12,115 nt of DNA from Polyrhizophydium stewartii. Its lineage: Eukaryota; Chytridiomycota; Chytridiomycetes; Rhizophydiales. The notes under the pieces were generated by a model. That model saw nothing but the letters and a program-made list of their open reading frames with translations. It made no database searches and was not told the origin of the DNA. Position 1 is the stretch's first letter. Every line of letters starts with the position of its first letter. The position numbers were made by a program, and so were the translations under genes. The stretch lies in contig JADGIZ010000537.1 of the NCBI GenBank assembly GCA_027604665.1, positions 1-12,115 on the forward strand. Reading direction: 5' to 3'. Of the stretch, positions 1 through 8,415 are shown in pieces.

Positions 1-1
1 G

Positions 2-1225
2 CTGTTTGCGACGACGCGGGCGACGCTGGCGGCGGCGCGCGGGTCGCTGCTGGCGCGGCTGTTCGACCCCGCGCGCGCGGCGCCGGCGCTGGCGGCGGAC
101 GCGCGCGGGCACTACTTCCTCGACCGCAACCCGGACGCCTTTGCGCCCGTGCTGGACTTCCTGCGCGCCCGCGGCGGCGGCCCCGTGCTGCGCCCGCCCG
201 CGCTGCCGCGCGCGCTGCTCGAGCGCGAGCTGCGCTTCCTCGGCATCGCCGCCCCCATCGCAGACGACCCGGACGCCGCCGCGCTGCAGCCGCACCCTGC
301 GCGCGGCCTGCTCCCCGCCCACAGCGCCGCGGACGGCTCGCCGCCCTTGCACCCCCAGCAGCAGCACCAGCAGCAGCTCCAGCTCCAGCATCTCCAGCAG
401 CAGCAGCACCCCCAGCAGCAGCCGCCCGTGCACCACCACGACGACGGCGACGACGGTGCACAGACCGTCACCGCCGCCCAGGCCGCCGCCGCCGGCCTGC
501 CGCCGCCCGGCCGCCCCTCGCTGCTGCCCACAAACACCACCACCGTCTCGCCCGCAAACGTCACCACCCCCGCCGCCGCCTTCAAGTCGCTGACCGACAA
601 CTGGCTGTCGTTTGCCGCCCGCCGCCAGGGCTTCGAGGACAGCTGGGCCACGTCCATGGCGTGCCGCTCCGCCCCCATCCTGGCCCGCGCCATGCAGGCG
701 GGCCTGCTGCGCTTCACCGTCTTCATCGACCCGAACGGCGCCTTCAAGGGCGTGCCCAGCCAGCTCAATGCCTCCGAGGTCGACCGCCTGTTCTGGCAGG
801 ACTTTGCGGCCTCGTTCGCCGCAGCCCCGCCCGGCTCCGCCCAGGACTTTAGCCAGTCCTTCCGCGAGCACTTCAACGTCACGCTGACCGCGAGCTACCC
901 GACCCAGACGCGCCTGCCCGGCCACGTCATGGCCGTCGTCGGCGCCGAGGGCAAGCTCGGCCAGGAGACCGAGGCCGTGTCCTGGGTCGTCTTCCGCGTC
1001 AAGACCGTGCGTAGCGAGCAGCGCCTGCTGCCCTACGTCGACCGCACCGACACCGACGGCATCGTCGAGTCCACCGTCGGCCTCGTTCTCCTGCTCGGCT
1101 GGGAGCTGCACTTCAACATGCCCGAGACCCTCACCGCCTCAAAGGTCCAGGAGCGCGTCAAGAGCGTCGTGCATGGCGTCATGCGCAACGAGGACGTGCT
1201 CATGAGCCTGTTCCTGCTCAACTGA
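2..1225 (+). CDS. BTB/POZ (T1/KCTD-type) domain protein, 5' partial
   Basis: This is the 3' part of a gene whose start lies left of the window; 407 residues are visible before the TGA at 1223-1225. Visible residues 1-80 read as a T1-type BTB domain: an FATTRATL strand, then GHYFLDRNPDAFAPVLDFLR, which is the KCTD/Kv-T1 'G.YF.DR.P..F..VL.FLR' signature, then LERELRFLGI. The missing start should hold the usual 'LNVGG' strand. Residues about 118-143 form a Gln/His-rich tract encoded mainly by CAG, followed by HHHDDGDDG and a Pro/Ala-rich stretch. From about residue 194 (FKSLTDNWLSF) to the end is a well-structured region of about 210 residues that I do not recognise. KCTD-type BTB domains oligomerise and often act as Cullin-3 adaptors or scaffolds; a role here is inference only. 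No intron is apparent in the visible part. Confidence 0.72.
   Translation: MFATTRATLAAARGSLLARLFDPARAAPALAADARGHYFLDRNPDAFAPVLDFLRARGGGPVLRPPALPRALLERELRFLGIAAPIADDPDAAALQPHPARGLLPAHSAADGSPPLHPQQQHQQQLQLQHLQQQQHPQQQPPVHHHDDGDDGAQTVTAAQAAAAGLPPPGRPSLLPTNTTTVSPANVTTPAAAFKSLTDNWLSFAARRQGFEDSWATSMACRSAPILARAMQAGLLRFTVFIDPNGAFKGVPSQLNASEVDRLFWQDFAASFAAAPPGSAQDFSQSFREHFNVTLTASYPTQTRLPGHVMAVVGAEGKLGQETEAVSWVVFRVKTVRSEQRLLPYVDRTDTDGIVESTVGLVLLLGWELHFNMPETLTASKVQERVKSVVHGVMRNEDVLMSLFLLN
352..432 (+). repeat. Imperfect CAG tract encoding Gln/His-rich linker
   Basis: CAG codons alternate with CAC, CTC and CCC codons inside the BTB gene, giving runs of two to four glutamines broken by His, Leu and Pro. 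It links the BTB domain to the C-terminal region and is likely disordered. The interruptions should slow repeat expansion. Confidence 0.85.
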
Positions 1226-1344
1226 GCGCCGCTGCTCCAACCTCTCTATGCTCTCGCTCTCTCTCTCTCGCTCGCTCTGTCGTGCTCCCGCTCCCTGTCT
1301 GCCTCTTATCGCCCAGATCTGCCTCTTTCTCGCCCTCGGGCGCC

Positions 1345-1350
1345 AATAAA
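1345..1350 (+). promoter_or_regulatory. Candidate polyadenylation signal of the BTB gene
   Basis: A canonical AATAAA lies about 120 bases after the BTB stop codon. The DNA between is pyrimidine-rich and contains a short (CT)6 run at 1257-1268. The position fits a fungal 3' end, but no transcript evidence is available. Confidence 0.5.
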
Positions 1351-1447
1351 CCGGGATCTGCGCCGCCCACCAGGTGCCTGCGCTGCGCCTCACATCCCGT
1401 CTCCGCGCAGCGCATCGCCGCGCTGCGGTGCGGTGCCCATGCCGGCC

Positions 1448-1499
1448 GCGGAAGGCCGCACACGGCGGAAGGCCGCACTCGGCGGAAGGAAGGCGGAAG
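1448..1499 (+). repeat. 17-bp tandem repeat with four GCGGAAG motifs
   Basis: Two adjacent 17-base units, GCGGAAGGCCGCACACG (1448-1464) and GCGGAAGGCCGCACTCG (1465-1481), differ at one base. Two further GCGGAAG copies start at 1482 and 1493. They lie 66-117 bases before the chosen Cut8 start, as expected for clustered transcription-factor sites. If translation instead begins at the ATG at 1439, the repeat would be coding. Confidence 0.75.
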
Positions 1500-1564
1500 C
1501 AGCCGCAGCCCCAACACCCAGACACGAAAATCTGTTTCGACTCGCACTTTCCCGTGCGCCCGAC

Positions 1565-2815
1565 ATGTCTCGCAAGCGCGCATACGACAGCGACGACGAC
1601 ATGGCCGAGGCCGCCGGCGCGCCGCGCAGCCCGCGCTCCGCCGCAGCCGCGTCGGCGGCGGCTGCGTCCGCGGACCCCGCCAGCCCCGGCCTGGGCCGCA
1701 GCGTCGCGGACGAAACCCCTGCTGGCGCATGGCCCGCCTTCGCGGCCGTCCCGGCCAAGCGCCCTCGCTGGCAGCTGCTTCGCTCGGCCCACGACGCCGC
1801 GCAGGTCTCGCTGCCCACGCCCGCCGGCGCCGGCGCCCCGCTCGCGCTGCTCGGCTCGGGCCAGGCCCCTGCCGCTGCCGCCGCTGCCGCCGCCGCCTCC
1901 GCTGCTGCAATTTCCCCGCAGCGCTCCCGGCCCGGCCCGCAAACACTCTCGGCGCTGCCAGGAAACGGCGCCGCCAGAGGCGCCAGCCAGAGCCCCGCGC
2001 ACCGCAACCGCACCGCCCCAGGCCCGCCCCACGGCGCCGCTGCCGCGCGCATGGGCGAGCTGCTGCAGACCCTCGACAAGCCGCAGCTGCTCAACCTCCT
2101 CGTCTCGGTCATGGCCGTCCATCCCGAGGCACAAGCAACCGCCGCCGCCCTCATGCCCCGCCCGTCGGTCGAGTCTGTCGGCCAGATCCTCGCCACGCAC
2201 GAAAAGCAACTCTTTGATGCGTTCCCGTACTCCAAGCTCGGCCCGGACCGCTCCGACTACGCCTTCAACCGCGTCCGCCCGCACATCGAGGACCTGCGCG
2301 ACACCATCCTGCACTACCTCGACTTCTTCACGCTGCCGGCCTCGTTCCCGCATGCGCTCCAGCACGAGTATCCCTCGACGGCCTTTGCATACCTGCATCT
2401 GGCCACGGGCATCGTCCACCGCCTGCCGATCTGGCAGAACGAAGCCCGCAATGAGGAGACCCGCGCTGCGCTCTACGAGCGGCTCGGCAGGCATTGGCGC
2501 ATTGTCGTCGGCGAAGTCGGCCGCCGTGCCCGCGAGGAGGGCAAGGTCTTTGGCGCATATGCCGTTGGCGAGTGGGCGCGCAACCTGCACCTGCATTCCG
2601 CCGAGCTCAACAGCGGCTTTGGCCTCGGCGAGGCGTTTGACGAGTTCAAACGCCAGCTCGGCTGGATCATTGGCCTCGACGCCGACGGCGTCCGGCCACT
2701 CGGGGGGCAGGGCCTCGGTTTCGGCGGCTTCTCGCTCGGCTCGGGCGGCATGTTTCTGCCGGTCGACTCCGTGCCTGCGCACGCAAGCCGGCTCTTCAGC
2801 CCATCTGCGTTTTAA
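1565..2815 (+). CDS. STS1: Cut8/STS1-family tethering factor for nuclear proteasome
   Basis: A single open frame of 416 residues. Cut8/STS1 proteins anchor the 26S proteasome at the nucleus/nuclear envelope and are needed for proper mitotic protein degradation. The N-terminus (SRKRAYDSDDD) is basic-then-acidic and, with KRPRW near residue 65, could act as nuclear import signals. Residues about 25-160 are Ala/Pro/Ser-rich and low complexity, which makes the protein longer than its yeast relatives. The folded core is about 160-370: a helical dimerisation segment (LLQTLDKPQLLNLLVSVM), then HEKQLFDAFPYSKLG, then a helical bundle with VRPHIEDLRDTILHYLDFFTLP, EYPSTAFAYLHLAT and the W-rich C-terminal helix. 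A short Gly-rich tail follows. The start at 1565 is chosen because MSRKRAYDSDDD resembles Cut8 N-termini and falls after the low-complexity repeat; an in-frame ATG at 1439 is the alternative. No intron is seen. Confidence 0.93.
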   Translation: MSRKRAYDSDDDMAEAAGAPRSPRSAAAASAAAASADPASPGLGRSVADETPAGAWPAFAAVPAKRPRWQLLRSAHDAAQVSLPTPAGAGAPLALLGSGQAPAAAAAAAAASAAAISPQRSRPGPQTLSALPGNGAARGASQSPAHRNRTAPGPPHGAAAARMGELLQTLDKPQLLNLLVSVMAVHPEAQATAAALMPRPSVESVGQILATHEKQLFDAFPYSKLGPDRSDYAFNRVRPHIEDLRDTILHYLDFFTLPASFPHALQHEYPSTAFAYLHLATGIVHRLPIWQNEARNEETRAALYERLGRHWRIVVGEVGRRAREEGKVFGAYAVGEWARNLHLHSAELNSGFGLGEAFDEFKRQLGWIIGLDADGVRPLGGQGLGFGGFSLGSGGMFLPVDSVPAHASRLFSPSAF

Positions 2816-3154
2816 TCCACCCGATCCCCCCCCATCAGCATCGCCAAATCCACCGCCTTCGCTATAAACTCCCAGCCAAAGACACACGCCCATCCTTCTT
2901 CCCCACGCTCCACTTCCTCCCAACAGCCCAGCCCTTACTTCCCACTTACACTCATATCTGGCCCTTCATTGTTTCCACAGTGCTTTTTTTGTTTGGTTTT
3001 GCGATCCTGCAAGCACTTGCCTTGTGGATTTGCTCTCTCTCCCTCTTTAAGGTCTTAACCGGCACGCCGCCCGACGGCGACGGACGGTACTCGCTTTTCA
3101 GCGATGCCGCGAAATAAACCCGGACCCCTGAATTGTGAATCAGATCGAGGCTCA
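2816..3154. other. Intergenic between convergent Cut8 and RAB28-like genes
   Basis: These 339 bases hold both 3' UTRs. The plus strand is C/T-rich with several T runs around 2986-3000, and an AATAAA lies at 3113-3118 on the plus strand. That signal is about 300 bases past the Cut8 stop, so it would overlap the end of the opposing gene's transcript. No gene is seen. Confidence 0.6.
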
Positions 3155-4203
3155 TTACAGCAGCAGACACTGCCGCGCGCCACCCTCTTCTTGTTGAGTG
3201 GCTCCGTCCTCCTCTTCGTCGATCGCCTGCGAGGGCTTGAGCAGCATGCGAGTTGTCCGCCGTGTCGAGATGCGGCTGACAATCTGCACAGATCGCACGC
3301 AGATGTTGAGCACCCTGCCTCGCTTTGGATGCCTCTGCTTCGAGCGCGGCTCACCGCTTGGTCGTGCCGCGACACCAGCCGCACACCCGTCACCTGCGAC
3401 GCGACCTTGAGGAAGCACTGCATCACGTCTTCGGGCGACAGCGCCGAGAGGAACATATCCATGTGAAAGTTGTTGAGCTTGGCAAACGAGTCATGGCGCT
3501 CCTGCTCGACGGTGCGCATGTACTCGAGGTCGCCTGGCGGGCACATGAGCGCCAAATGTCAGTCCGCAGCTTTCTTCTCTCTCAACGAAGCAAGGAGCAA
3601 GGGCGACAAAGCAGAAGCGGCTTACACTTGTTTGCAATCAGCCCGAGGAATGGCAGCCGCCGATCGCGCACGCCGGGCTGGGCCGCATCCTCGACATCGA
3701 ACGTGGCCCGCACGCGCTTGAGCCACGTCGTGAGCGTCGAGAAGCTGCCAACGTGCGTGATGTCGTACACAAACAGGATCGCGTCGGCGTAAAAGAGATA
3801 GTTTGTGGCCAGCTTGTTGCGCAGCGTGTGGCCGCCGACATCCCACACGCGCAGCTCGACCTTGTTGAGCTTGTCTGCCGCCCGCGCGTATCCGAGCCCG
3901 CTCCAGTGTCAGCCAACTAGGCCACCCGCGCATGCCCGTCATCCGCCACACGGCGCTCAGCGCACTCGGAAGCCACAGCTTGGTCTCGTGGATGTAGAGC
4001 CCAATCGTCTGTTTGTACTTGGTCGCGAGCGTCGACGCCGCGCCAACACCCCCGACGAGCGCCTCGCACATGGTCGACTTGCCAACGCCACCCTCGCCGA
4101 CCAGCACCACGTGGACGATCGGGTCAAGCTTGGTCTCGAGCTCCGCGTCCTCGAACCGCAGCGACGGCTGCGATGAGCTGTTGAGGCCAACAAACGACGC
4201 CAT
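3155..4203 (-). CDS. RAB28: RAB28-like small GTPase, four exons, CaaX-terminated
   Basis: Exons reconstructed by reading frame: 4203-3966, 3874-3626, 3533-3355 and 3283-3155, giving about 264 residues. Introns are 3965-3875 (GTGCGC donor), 3625-3534 (GTAAGC) and 3354-3284 (GTGAGC). The first two have CTGAC branch sites; the third is less certain because other phase-compatible boundaries exist. Motifs: P-loop GEGGVGKST at 36-44, switch I YKQTIGL around Thr66 as in RAB28, G3 WDVGGH at 90-95, G4 NKCD at 161-164 and a G5-like SAL. DLEYMRT and CFLKVASQVTGVRL closely follow RAB28's DLEHMRT and CFQKVAAEILGIKL. The protein ends in CLLL, a CaaX box whose final Leu predicts geranylgeranylation. RAB28 is a divergent Rab linked to cilia, IFT/BBSome traffic and vesicle shedding. 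Unusually, the catalytic Gln of switch II is His95. It sits just downstream of GCP2 on the same strand. Confidence 0.88.
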
Positions 4204-4269
4204 CTGAAGCGGCGCACGGCAGATCGGGAAACTACGCCCAAGTCGGCGGCACGAAAACGTTTATGTTGG

Positions 4270-4287
4270 GGTTGGCTCGAGCCAACC
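4270..4287. repeat. 18-bp perfect palindrome
   Basis: GGTTGGCTCGAGCCAACC equals its own reverse complement over all 18 bases. It lies between the GCP2 stop and the RAB28-like start, so it is in the GCP2 3' UTR and the RAB28 promoter at once. It could be a homodimeric factor site or form a stem in RNA, though a perfect palindrome leaves no loop without opening the centre. Confidence 0.9.
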
Positions 4288-4300
4288 TTGGTCCCACACT

Positions 4301-4305
4301 ATTGG
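4301..4305 (-). promoter_or_regulatory. Candidate CCAAT box upstream of RAB28-like gene
   Basis: CCAAT on the minus strand, about 100 bases before the RAB28-like ATG and just upstream of the 18-bp palindrome. The distance and orientation suit a CCAAT-binding (HAP/NF-Y) site. The motif is short, so chance occurrence is possible. Confidence 0.4.
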
Positions 4306-4354
4306 CGGATCGACACACCGCCAACAACAGCAGCAGCATCAGCTTCAGCGCGAA

Positions 4355-7300
4355 TCAAAAGCGCAGCCCCATACGCTTGACGACCGGCACGGCCGGGCTC
4401 GACGTAAAGTTGGCCGCGCTGTTGGGCAGCAGACTGTAATACGCGTTAAAGTCGAGCTGCGACAGCAAGTGGCCCAGCCGCGGCGTCTCCGTGACGCCCA
4501 GGACCTGCAGCACGTCAATCAGGTTCTGGATCTGCCGCAGAAAGTTGTCCTCGTGCGTGCGCAGCGCTGTGTGGTCCGACAAGGACGTGTGCTCAAAAAG
4601 CGTGCCGCGGAAGCCCTCTTTCATCTCGCCCGGATGCATGTCCTGCGATGCCGCCTCGCCGCCGCCGGGTGGTTGAGCGGGCTGGGCAGGCTGCGCTGTG
4701 CCGCCCGGCGCGCCAGACACCGGGGTGGTCCGTGACCGCGCATACGACTCGGAGAACTCGACAAAGCCGTGGCAAGTCGTGATGAGCGCGCTGAAGACGC
4801 GGATGAGCTTGGGGTTCGTGAGCATGCACTCCTTGAGACACGAGTCGAGAAAGTCGTCGTGGACGGCCAAGATCTCGTCAATGGTCGATGCCTGTCGAAA
4901 AAAAAACGCAGGCCAAATGCGTATGCACATTGTCAGCCATCTGTCCACCATATGCGCGCCAGAAGCACGGCATCATTGCGATCGCGGTGCACCTTGCGCA
5001 GCTGCTTCTCCATCGCGAACCAGTTCGGCTCAAGCACGTCAAAGAAGACATAGTACATGAACATCTTGATAAAGTGAAGCATGCGCTCGCGAAGCAGCGA
5101 GATGCGGCCAATGACGCTCGTGTCCGACAGCAGCGGCGCGCCAAAGGGGCTCAGATCGTCGGCGCTGCTGCTCCCGCTGCCGCCATTGCTTCCCCGCTGT
5201 GCAGCGAACCCCTGCGACGCCGACGAACTGGATGCGCCGCTGCGACCCGCCAGCGGCTTCCCCGCAAAGAAGCTGCGCACGCGGCCGTCGACCTTGCTCT
5301 GCAGCCTGTTCTGCCCAAGCCACGTGCCCGAAAGCAGCCGCTCAATATACTTGCACAGAAACAGCTGCCGAAAGATCATCTGGTACTTGGTCAGGACCTT
5401 GCGGTTGATGACCAGCGAGAGCGGGAACCCGACAGAGTACCCGAGCGTGAACGCCTCGACGCCCGTGAGCGAGCCGTTTGGCCCCGCCAGCCCGGAAATC
5501 GCCGCCATGGCGCCCTCAGGCGGCGTCGCGAGCGACTGGTCAATGTCAAACGCGCGGCCGCTGCGCAAGTTCTGAAAGTGCTTGCGCATGTCCAGTCCAA
5601 CGACCGAGTTGATCTTGAGCAGCTGCTGGAAGAGCGACATGCTGCTCAGCTCAATCGTGACGTCGTCCTTGTAGTTGTCGGACGAGCAGCACGACGACGG
5701 GCTGCGGATCACCAGCTCGAGCAGCGAGCGCACTTTCTCGACCGGCGTCAGGTTGGCGGGCTGCATCAGGTCCTTGACCGCCAGATCGAGAAAGTGGGTC
5801 AGGTAGTCCGACTGCTCGAGTAAGAAGAAGCGCTTGAGCGACCTGTGTTTTTGCACAAGATGCGCAGATGCGAGTCAGCGCGCGGCCCTGGAGCCCCCGG
5901 ATGACTCGAACACATGGGGCTCACTTGAGACGCTCAAACAGCTTGTGGTCCTTGACAAGCAGGTCAATCAGAGCCTTGTTCGCAAAGCGATATGCGTGCT
6001 CAATGTCGGCCGCGAATCTGCAAGCAGCCGGCAGACTTGGATCAGCACGCAAGCAGCGCACGCAAGATCTCGCAAAACGCAGCCACACCTGCCGCCATCG
6101 ACGGCACGGGCCGCGTCGGTGAGCCCGACCTCACGGCCCTCGGCATCCGTGAGTTTGCGATCCCGGCCGGTCGGGATCTCGATGCCACACTCGCGAAGGA
6201 CGTTGAGGTACTTTCCGGCCATCAGGATCTTTTCCTTCCACGGCTCGAGGAATAGCGGGATCGAGTCGTCGCGCAGCGTGTAGCGCTGCTCCCAGTAAAC
6301 GTCATTAAAGTCCTCGCGCAGCTTGTCCTTTGTCAGGTTCTTGCGCTCCTCGATCATGAACTCGTTGAACGGGTCCTCTAGTTCGCCGCTAAAGATCCAC
6401 GTGTGCAGGATGCCCAGATACGGCATGGACGCCTGCGAGAGCAAGTAGCTGTGGACCTTTCTCGCCTCGGGATTGCTGCGCACAAGGATATCAGCCCGAG
6501 TCTCGTGGACGCTGCCAGGCTGTGCACGCGTCCTCACCCGCCGAGCGAGATGATGCGATCTGCGAGGATGCTGAGCAGCAGACCGCTGTTGCGGTTGATA
6601 TTGGACGGCTCGATGACGTGGCGTACATCGTACTCGTCCCCCTGCGCGCGGCCGGCGTTGCTGTTGGCCTCGTAGATTGCGGCAACGAGTGCAGCCAGGC
6701 TGCCCATGGTCTCGACCGACGGTGAGAGATAGTACCACAGCTTCTGAAGCGAGAACTTGGGCGATGTGTGCGCCAGATGCTCGAGCTGGCCAATCAGCAC
6801 CAGATACTCTTGCAAAAGCGTGCTGATTGCTGCCCCCAAGGCATGGAAGACACGACCGTATTTGAAGGCCATGTGCGTATCGACAAAGTCGTCGAGCAGA
6901 TGGTAGAAGCCCGCCAGCGGCAGAATCTTGGCGACGAGCTCCGAGATGGACGGCTCTGCCGCAGCGCATGGTCAGGAGATGTCCCAGTGAAACAAAAGGC
7001 TGTGCAAGTAGCGTGGGCAAGCAGACACACCAAGATGGCCGTCGACGGAGAACGACGGGATCTCTGGCCGTCCGTCCGGGGGCGGAATGCGAGAAATGTA
7101 CTCGCCATCAAGTCCCTGCCTCAGATGCGTCAGCAGCGTCGACAGGATGTCCAAACAAGGCCATCGAGCCGCCGCACCATCAGGACGTAAAGCAGATCCT
7201 CGATAATGAGCGCCTCTTGCTCCATCAGCGACTTTTCAAAGAGCATGACGGTCGTGTTCCCCTCGTGAACGCTCTGGCACGAGTGTCAGCCGCGCTGCTC

Positions 7301-8415
7301 TGACAGCGGCAGAGTGGGTCGCGACGGCGGTGGCAGGGCTGACCTGCTCTTCTGCCACAGGATGCAGCCTCTCGAGCGGCGCTTTTAGAGTTGCGATCTT
7401 GACGGGCTCGGGTCTGCGCTGGGTGTGCGGGACCGGGGCTGCGGATGGCGTGATTTGTGAGCAAGCACGGCAGGTGGATCGGCGCATGCATCGCAGCCAA
7501 GCTACTCGCACCGGCATTCTGGACGGCCTTGATGGGCGTGAATGCGAGCGTGGTGCCGTCGCCCACGTTCTCAGAGAACACGGATGCGTCGGCGGTGGCG
7601 GCGCCGGCGCGCAGGTTGAGCGCGGACCTGGATTTGGAGAGCTGCTGCGGCTGCGTGCGGCGGTCGGGCGTGTGCGAGACGGGCCGCTGGCTCAGCAGGT
7701 GCTCGAGCGAGGCCTTGGAGGCCAGCGGGTTGACGAAGCGCGACTGCGGCTGCGGGCTCTGCGCCAGCTCCTTGAGGTTGCCGGCGGACACGGTCGAGCG
7801 CAGCCGGAGCGTGGGATTCGAGCTCGCGGGCTGCTGCTGCACGGAGCCGCGGCGCAGCATGCCCGGCGACTGCGGCGGCATGCCGTCCGCGGTGCCCGGC
7901 GTCGATGCGGACGGCAGGCCGAGCGAGGCGGCCACGACGGGGTCGGCGTGGATCTTGCTGAGGATGTACAGCAGCGGGTCGAGCTCGCGGTAGTGGTTCG
8001 TTCGCAGCTTCTCGTACACGGACATGAACCGGGTCGGCGCCGTCTGCGACAGCTGCGCGGCCTTGAGGGCAATCTGCTCCGCAAGCGGGTACGAGCCGAT
8101 GCCGGTCTGCGGGCCGCGCAGCGCGGAGAGGCCGGGAGCCGTCCGCCGGCGAGGCCGCGGCGTGCGGGCAGGTGGGCGTTAGCACGGGCGTCGGCGCTTG
8201 GTCGGACACCCGCGACGCACCAGGCCGGCGGCCCCAGCGCCCGCGCCGGGGCCAGCGGCGGCGCCGACAGCACCCAGCGCCGACGGCTTGTGCGGCGTGG
8301 CGCCATGGCGCTGCTTGGACAGGATCTCGAGGCAGCGGTCGGGCTCCTCGTCGATGCCGAGGTGGGCGAGCAGCTCCGTGACGGTTGCGTGCAGGCGCAG
8401 CTCGCGGTCAGTCAT
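4355..8415 (-). CDS. TUBGCP2: Gamma-tubulin complex component 2 (GCP2/Spc97/Alp4), ten exons
   Basis: Exons joined by frame and homology: 8415-8221, 8106-7512, 7438-7344, 7273-7178, 7115-7031, 6955-6538, 6475-6089, 6017-5925, 5842-4993 and 4891-4355, for 1116 residues. GCP2 pairs with GCP3 and gamma-tubulin in the small complex that nucleates microtubules at spindle pole bodies or centrosomes. The N-terminus carries the NHYRELDPLLYILSKI motif (about 100). GRIP1 (about 310-620) shows IIEDLLYVLMGLDGEYIS, LQKLWYYLSP, EDPFNEFMIEE and YWEQRYTLRDD..P.FL, then GKYLNVLRECG. GRIP2 (about 655-1110) shows SLKRFFLLEQSDYLTHF, FPLSLVINRKVLTKYQMIFR, MYYVFFDVLEPNW and HDDFLDSCLKECMLTNP, ending in LDFNAYYSLL. 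The Ser/Gly-rich loop in exon 9 and the Gln/Pro/Gly insert in exon 10 look lineage-specific. Most donors begin GTG. The exon 3 donor is ambiguous: GTCAGC at 7343, or GTGGCA at 7358, which would drop VAEEQ. The start MTDRELRLHATVTELL resembles the GCP2 N-terminal helix. Confidence 0.95.

Larger units (their letters stand above)
1226..1564 (+). other. Intergenic: BTB 3' UTR and Cut8 upstream region
   Basis: This 339-base gap between two co-directional genes holds the CT-rich stretch and AATAAA near the BTB end. The half nearer Cut8 holds the GCGGAAG repeats. An in-frame ATG at 1439 could lengthen the Cut8 protein by 42 residues, so part of this stretch may be coding. No TATA box or CCAAT box stands out. 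Confidence 0.6.

Noticed and set aside
352..432. CRISPR-like or minisatellite array in the CAG-rich stretch
   Set aside because: No regular spacer pattern; it is in frame and codes for a Gln/His linker in the BTB gene.
1139..2923. 594-codon open frame on the minus strand across Cut8
   Set aside because: It overlaps the clearly conserved Cut8 core and its translation is Ala/Gly/Arg-rich without recognisable domains. Long antisense frames are expected where third positions are mostly G or C.
3155..4203. RAB28-like region read as a frameshifted pseudogene
   Set aside because: Each frame change coincides with GT...AG boundaries in matching phase, and two have CTGAC branch sites. Joining them restores every G motif.
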